NCBI GenBank assembly: GCA_951804985.1
Contig: OX638131.1
Span: 104,986,464-105,050,463, forward strand
DNA length: 64,000 nt
Source: Dryomyza anilis
Lineage: Eukaryota > Arthropoda > Insecta > Diptera > Dryomyzidae
Direction of reading: 5' to 3'
The notes below the pieces were generated by a model, which was not told the origin of the DNA, searched no databases, and worked only from the letters and a program-made list of their open reading frames with translations. Shown piece after piece: positions 58,981 through 64,000 of the stretch; position 1 is the stretch's first letter, and every line of letters starts with the position of its first letter. Made by a program: the position numbers and the translations under genes.

Positions 58981-59851
58981 TATTCTTCAATATGATGAAT
59001 TTATTCATAAATATTATGAATTTCTTCACCAACTACCAGATTCATCGTATTGATACCACCGTTCATTAAATGACATATTAATGAATGTATTCATTATATA
59101 TATGAACAAAATATTGATGAATTTGTTTATCATATTTTTTCAAATAAAAAAAAAAAAATTATAAAATAATTCGAAAAAAAGTGTAAAAATTTTATTTAAA
59201 ATATAACAGTAAAAAAATTTACAAAAAATTTATTCCAAAAAAAATGTAAAAAAAAAAATTTTCGAAAAAAAATTTCAAAAATAAAAATTTGTTCGGAAAA
59301 AAGAATAGTTCGAAAAAAAAAAATTTTTCGAAAAAAAAATGTGTTCGAAAAAAAAAATTTCGAAAAACAAAATTTTGTATGAAAAAAATTTTTTTTTTCA
59401 AAAATATATTTTTTATAAATATAACTTTTTATTAACAAAAATTTGTAATTATAATAAATATATTATAAAACATTTTACTAATTTATGCATGTCGAGCAAG
59501 GATTATATAAGAAATAACACACAAGAACTACTTGAGAAGTACGGCAAAACATGAACGAAAAAAAAAAATATGTTAATAGAAATTTGGTTTAATGAACAGC
59601 ATTCTTCAATATAAAGAACATATATGTTGTATTTTATATTTTGGTTCATTAATATGATGAAACGTATTCTTCACATACAGTTCATCATATTGAAGAACAC
59701 TTTTTCGACAGTTACCAAGCGTTCTTCATATTTATGATAACATTCATAAAATTGATGGCGTTAGTCATTAATATAATGAATGTCTCTTCAATACAATGAA
59801 TATTGGTTTGAAGAACGGAATTCATCAATATGATGTACATTTTTTTCTGTG
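58981..59851 (+). mobile_element. Foldback 'CACAGAAA/TTCATCAATATGATG' element
   Basis: Reference copy of the family: left part 'caatatgatgaatttattca' 'taaatattatgaatttcttc' 'accaactacc', an A/T homopolymer-rich middle (59140-59400), 'catgtcgagcaaggattata', 'acttgagaagtacggcaaaa', and a right part ending 'gaattcatcaatatgatgta' 'catttttttctgtg'. The left terminal CACAGAA is not preserved. An open frame across the middle has no homology and is composition-driven. Confidence 0.8.
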
Positions 59852-60254
59852 TAGAAATAAGATCGATGTTGAAATTTAAACAAAGTCAATTTTATTTCAA
59901 TATAATGCTGGAACATACCCAATATATGAAATAAGAAATTTCGTTAAAGCGAAATCGATTCGAAAAAGAGATAATATCTTTATTTTTATATAATCCGCCT
60001 CTGATAAGACCCAAATAGGTTTCTCGGCATATTTGAAATTCTTCGTACGATCAAAACATTGTTCGTTTCGAATTTAACATTATAGTGCGACAAGTTTCGA
60101 TTTAAAAAATAATTACAGAAATCGAGAATAAAGTAATTGTCGCTTAAAAGTATCTCGAACACGAGAATTGGGTCCTGATTCATGTCCGATATAGAGACAT
60201 TTTTATTTTTTACGATTTTACTATTATTTCGAATTTATATAAAAATCAACTTTT
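59852..60254. other. A+T-rich spacer
   Basis: Nothing recognised. Confidence 0.35.
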
Positions 60255-60347
60255 TACACTACACTATGAGTGAAAGGATGTATTCAGATTAGTCATAAGG
60301 TTTTAACACCCGTCCGCTTTAGCGATATCTGTCTGTCTATGCATCTG

Positions 60348-61192
60348 CACAGAAAAAAAATATTCAATATGATGATTTTATTCATAAATATTATGAATTT
60401 TTTCACTAACAACCAAATTCATTATATGGATGATTTCATTCAATGAATTGTAATTTAATGTTTTTAACCTTCAATATGCTGTTATTGTAAATAAATATAT
60501 TATAAAACATTTTACTAATTTATGCCATGTATACATAAGAAATAACATACAAGAACTAAACATAAAAAAAATTCTTTAATATGATTTATTCATAAATATT
60601 ATGAATTTATTCACCAACTACCAGTTTCATCATATTGATACAACCGTTCATTAAATGACATATTAATGAATGCATTCATTATATATATGTGAACAAAATA
60701 TTCAATGCAATGAATTTGAATTGTCATATTGATGAATTTGTTTATATTTAAAAAAAAAAAGTTTTTTCTTATAAAATAATTCAAAAAATTTTATTAAAAA
60801 ATACAGTAAAAAAATTAAAAAAAGGTATCAAAAGAAAAAAAAAAAAAATTATTCAAAAATTTTTTAGAACTAAGAAAAATGGCAAAAAATTAACGAAAAA
60901 TAAATATTTTGATTAAAATATGGTTTGATGACGAACATTCTTCAATATGACGTACATAAATGATGTACATATATGTTGTATTTTATGTATTTTTTCGTAA
61001 TTATGATGAAACCTATTCTTCCCATATAAATCATTATATTGAAGAACACTTTTTCAGTGATTCATCATATTAATAATGAATTCATAACACTGATGTTTTG
61101 TAGTTATCAATATTATGAATCGTTCTTCAATACAATGAATCATGATTTTAAGAACGGAAATCAATAATATGATGCAAATTTCATTTTCTGTG
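60348..61192 (+). mobile_element. Foldback CACAGAAAA element nested in a mini-me
   Basis: Ends CACAGAAAA (60348) and TTTTCTGTG (61192), with subterminal 'atattcaatatgatga' and 'tcaataatatgatgcaaatt'. The interior is parallel to 58981-59851 but more diverged and slightly shorter. Confidence 0.8.
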
Positions 61193-61401
61193 TGTTTGTT
61201 GATCACAATTACATGAAAACTAGAAGAGCTAGATTAATTAAACTTCATATTTAGATTACTTAAAAACTTACTTATATACCTACGATGTCTAGTATTGAAA
61301 ATGGGTATAATTAATCGTTTGTGATTTGTAACCCGAGTACTCATGTTCCAGTACCTCATAAAACTCTAATATTTACAGGTGAATTTTACCTTATAAACTA
61401 A

Positions 61402-61826
61402 AAAAAAATCCAGTATTCATCATATTGATGAATTCTTTCATTGAGTTAAAAACATATTTTTTAATTGTTTTTCATTTCATGTTAAACTAAAATTTGTCTC
61501 TATTTGCATTTATGTATTGATAATTCTTATAAGTTTTATAATATTTAATTTATAGTTACGCCAAGACTTCATTTCATCATATTAATGAACAAGTGTACAT
61601 CATATTGATGAATTTTGTTCATCAAACCATATTTACTTAAATATCATAAATCTTATCAGAATTATAAATACATAAATGTTTAAATAGAGTCAAATTTTAG
61701 TTTGAAATTTGATGTCAGAAAAAATATTAAAAATGAAAAACATTAAAAAATTCGTTTTTAGTTCAATGAATGAAATCATCAATATGATGATGACTGGTTG
61801 TTGGTAGAATTTTTTTTTTGTGTGTA
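61402..61826. mobile_element. ~425-bp near-complete palindrome (foldback MITE)
   Basis: The left arm from 61415 ('attcatcatattgatgaatt', 'tttcattgagttaaaaaca', 'aaactaaaatttgtctctat') is complemented along the right arm back from 61800 (tcatcatcatattgatgatt, 'tttcattcattgaactaaaa', 'aaactaaaatttgactctat'). The arms are about 200 bp with the centre near 61590-61600. It shares the atcatattgatga words with the larger CACAGAAA elements. Confidence 0.8.
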
Positions 61827-61844
61827 CTGGCCGAAGTGAACGAC

Positions 61845-62093
61845 TTTTAAAAACTTAGACCGAGTTCTCTCATCATGTTATATGTACTCAAAGTGGTGTG
61901 CACTACAGTTTAATTCCGAATCAGAACGATGGGGTGAGAGCTTTTACTCTGAAAGTTTTGCCATTGACTGTCGAGTGGTAGCGCGGTATATAAAAAGTTT
62001 TTCGAGGAAATGTTGTTGTTAGTCCCAGATTTGAACATGGGACCATTCAGCTCGCAGTCCAACGCACAAACCACTGAGCTACCGGAGCACTAA
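61845..62093 (-). mobile_element. Old tRNA-derived SINE copy, minus strand
   Basis: The minus-strand reading from 62093 is 'gtgctccggtagctcagtgg' (box A), 'ttggactgcgagctgaatgg', 'gttcaaatctgggacta' (box B), then the SINE body ('ataccgcgctaccactcg', 'ctctcaccccatcgttctga', 'caccactttgagtaca') to near 61845. More diverged than the copies at 22.8 and 54.6 kb. Confidence 0.88.
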
Positions 62094-62320
62094 TTTGAAC
62101 AAATATGTGGGTACTGAAATTAAAGGAAATTTTTTAGTGATTGCAAATTTACAATTATTTTCAGGTTCGTAGACGCTGTGGATCACTGGACCACTTTAAA
62201 CCGCATACATATTTTAATAACTTTCATAATTCTAACTAATCTCATCACACCAACAATTAAAAAACTCACCTACTTCAAAGATTCCATGTTACCTAACCTT
62301 TCCAACTGGTTTTATTTCTA

Positions 62321-64000
62321 GTTTTCTTTTATAGCATTTGTACTATGAGTAATTTGCTGATTTCGGAATGCCGAATTTGAATATTGTAAAGAGATATTCA
62401 GCTATTCTTAAAATTTCTGCAAATGGCTTTAGTTTTTCTTTGTTTTCACCAATGCATATCAAAAGAACTACTTGAAAATCTCAAGAAAACAATGAAAATG
62501 CCACAAATTTGACGGAGTGCATGACGATTAAAATCAACAAAGTACTTTATGACACATCAATGTATGTAACAAGAAAATCCAGTAGGTAATGCAAAAAAAA
62601 AAACAAAATAACAAAGAAACTCACAATAGTGTGATTGCCAAAGATTGCCACCAGAGAACAAAAGAAAAATAAAGAATGTAATATAAGCCACAAGATGCGA
62701 ATTCGTCGATACCAGAACCATATAAAATCCCATTTATGGTTACGCTTATATGGTTCAATTAACACATTGTTTATGCTGTGAGTTATCGCACTGAGACAAT
62801 CTCTTTCGCACTATGACAAGCATCAGGACAAACAGGCTCGAAGGACAACAAAAGTGAAAATCACAAAATGGGAAACCCAAAACAAGCACCAATGACAATA
62901 ATTTAGTTTACGAATAAGTGAAAGCATATTGCATTACCAAAAAATCATGAAAAAACGTAAAAGAGAAATTGATACCATTGTGAGGATGTCTAAAAGATGG
63001 GCTCTAGAATCTCGGGTACATAATCCGTATATGTTTAAGCAGATAACAATAGTCGAGAGTATAGAGTAATTTAGTAGATTTCTATCTACGCAACTAAAAA
63101 GTGCGGATGTCATAAATTCCTGATTTGAACTGCTTTTGTTTACGGCTGCTATAAGAGCTACAGATCTGAGGGAAGGTTATACGAGAAGGTTGTAACAAGA
63201 CAAGGCTCTATAATGCGGCAAGTAATTGTTTAGCCCTAGTGACAAAGACAGGTAATATTGGTGCAACCAAATGTTTCCATTGGTAACCTAAAAGCTATAG
63301 ACCATTTCTATAAAAAAAACCTATCAAATAAGAGAAAGTCATTGATAAATACTTCAACTTGAACCAGTACGTGCTCAAGTTCGTGCAGTTCATACAATTT
63401 GTACCTTTGCTATCGGATATAAGATTTTTAATTGAATTGGTGACTTTTTATATACTGCCTGTCATTGTAGGTGCAGGTGTAAACTAAATTAAATTTATTT
63501 CACATATCCTGCAGCGTGTAATCTTTAATGTTTTGTTTAATGTTGGTTTCGAAAATCCTTTTTCGTTACTGCTTTTTATTGTTGTATCCTGACACATAAC
63601 ACTTTTATCTAGCCGAACTTTATTTATTAAGGTGCTCAATGATTGTTGCGTGCTGTAGATTGCAGACAGATTAGTATTTGTCACTGAATTCAGTTATTAT
63701 TGTAAAAGGTTTTCTTGAGGTTTCTTTAGTGTTTGATTTTTCTACAGATTGTCTACAATAAGAGATTAATGCAGCCAGACAGCGCCTGTCCCAAAACGGC
63801 TACCCTATCCAATACAAAAGAAATAAACTTCTTTTAATTTGTCTTTTACGTGCTTGCGGTTAATAATTTCAGTGTCGTATTGTTCTGAATGAAATTACTT
63901 TGGGATTTTCATTGGAACTTGAAAGAGTTTAAATTTTAATTCCCGCAACTGGGTTTTATGAATTGAATTGCTGCAAACTTCTGAGAAACTATCGTAAACA
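62321..64000. other. Intergenic to window end
   Basis: Mixed-complexity spacer. Short open frames at 62547-62765 and 63484-63684 (both minus) have no domain or splice support. No RNA gene or repeat recognised. Confidence 0.4.

Larger units (their letters stand above)
60255..62320 (+). mobile_element. mini-me-like repeat broken by three nested insertions
   Basis: Outer pieces match the copy at 46422 in order: 60255-60347 ('acactacactatgagtgaaa' to 'cgatatctgtctgtctatg'), 61193-61400 ('aactagaagagctagattaa' to 'ggtgaattttaccttataaa') and 62095-62320 ('aaaggaaattttttagtgat' to 'cctaacctttccaactggtt'). Between them lie two foldback elements and a minus-strand SINE. Confidence 0.8.

Noticed and set aside
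59196..59554. Phe/Lys-rich frames in the A/T homopolymer block
   Set aside because: They are low-complexity translation of poly-A/poly-T runs inside a foldback element.

Overview
The window looks like nuclear DNA of a higher fly (Brachycera, probably a calyptrate/muscoid family). The evidence is its strong A+T bias, an insect RR-2 cuticle protein with a mini first exon, a Toll-family receptor, and a dense background of dipteran interspersed repeats. These repeats include mini-me-like elements with their (TA)n and (GTCY)n blocks, a tRNA-derived SINE family, foldback MITEs and a non-LTR retrotransposon RNase H. Nothing prokaryotic is present, and I see no operons, CRISPR arrays or rRNA.

Only two loci look like host protein genes, both on the minus strand. 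The first is an intact two-exon, histidine-rich RR-2 cuticular protein gene (6348-7164). It has a predicted TATA box and initiator upstream and a polyA signal downstream. The second is a Toll-like receptor (main exon 32315-34354). It keeps LRRs, an LRR-C-terminal cysteine cap, a transmembrane segment and a TIR domain. The TIR is split by a one-base frameshift, its BB loop appears five residues short, and one LRR seems to have lost about 14 residues, so it is probably a pseudogene. A phase-compatible signal-peptide exon lies about 1.2 kb upstream (35524-35590).

Region by region: 1-528 is the 3' end of a non-LTR element. 0.55-6.2 kb is repeats and A+T-rich spacer. 6.3-7.3 kb is the cuticle gene. 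7.9-9.1 kb holds a SINE and a dispersed repeat. 9.5-11.9 kb is a terminal-inverted-repeat element packed with minisatellites. 14.5-21.4 kb is two huge arrays of one 19-bp A+T unit on either side of a G+C-richer island. 23.4-29.1 kb is a head-to-tail pair of 2.5-3.2 kb elements, each carrying four kinds of tandem repeat. 30.7-31.6 kb is a foldback element. 32.3-35.6 kb is the Toll-like locus, whose putative intron contains a MITE. 35-38.7 kb is a foldback element split by about 2.7 kb of other DNA. 40.5-44.3 kb holds two more 19-bp arrays. 45.3-50.5 kb and 58.9-62.3 kb are nested insertions whose order can be read. 53.0-54.3 kb is a decayed, possibly pogo-like DNA transposon. 56.7-57.1 kb is a long TTCTA pentanucleotide array.

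Most of the window is therefore repeat-derived spacer. Islands of more complex, G+C-richer, non-coding sequence could be regulatory DNA of genes outside the window, but that is inference. No new multi-gene system was found. The most unusual structures are the composite minisatellite-bearing elements, the dispersed palindromic 19-mer arrays and the damaged Toll-like receptor.
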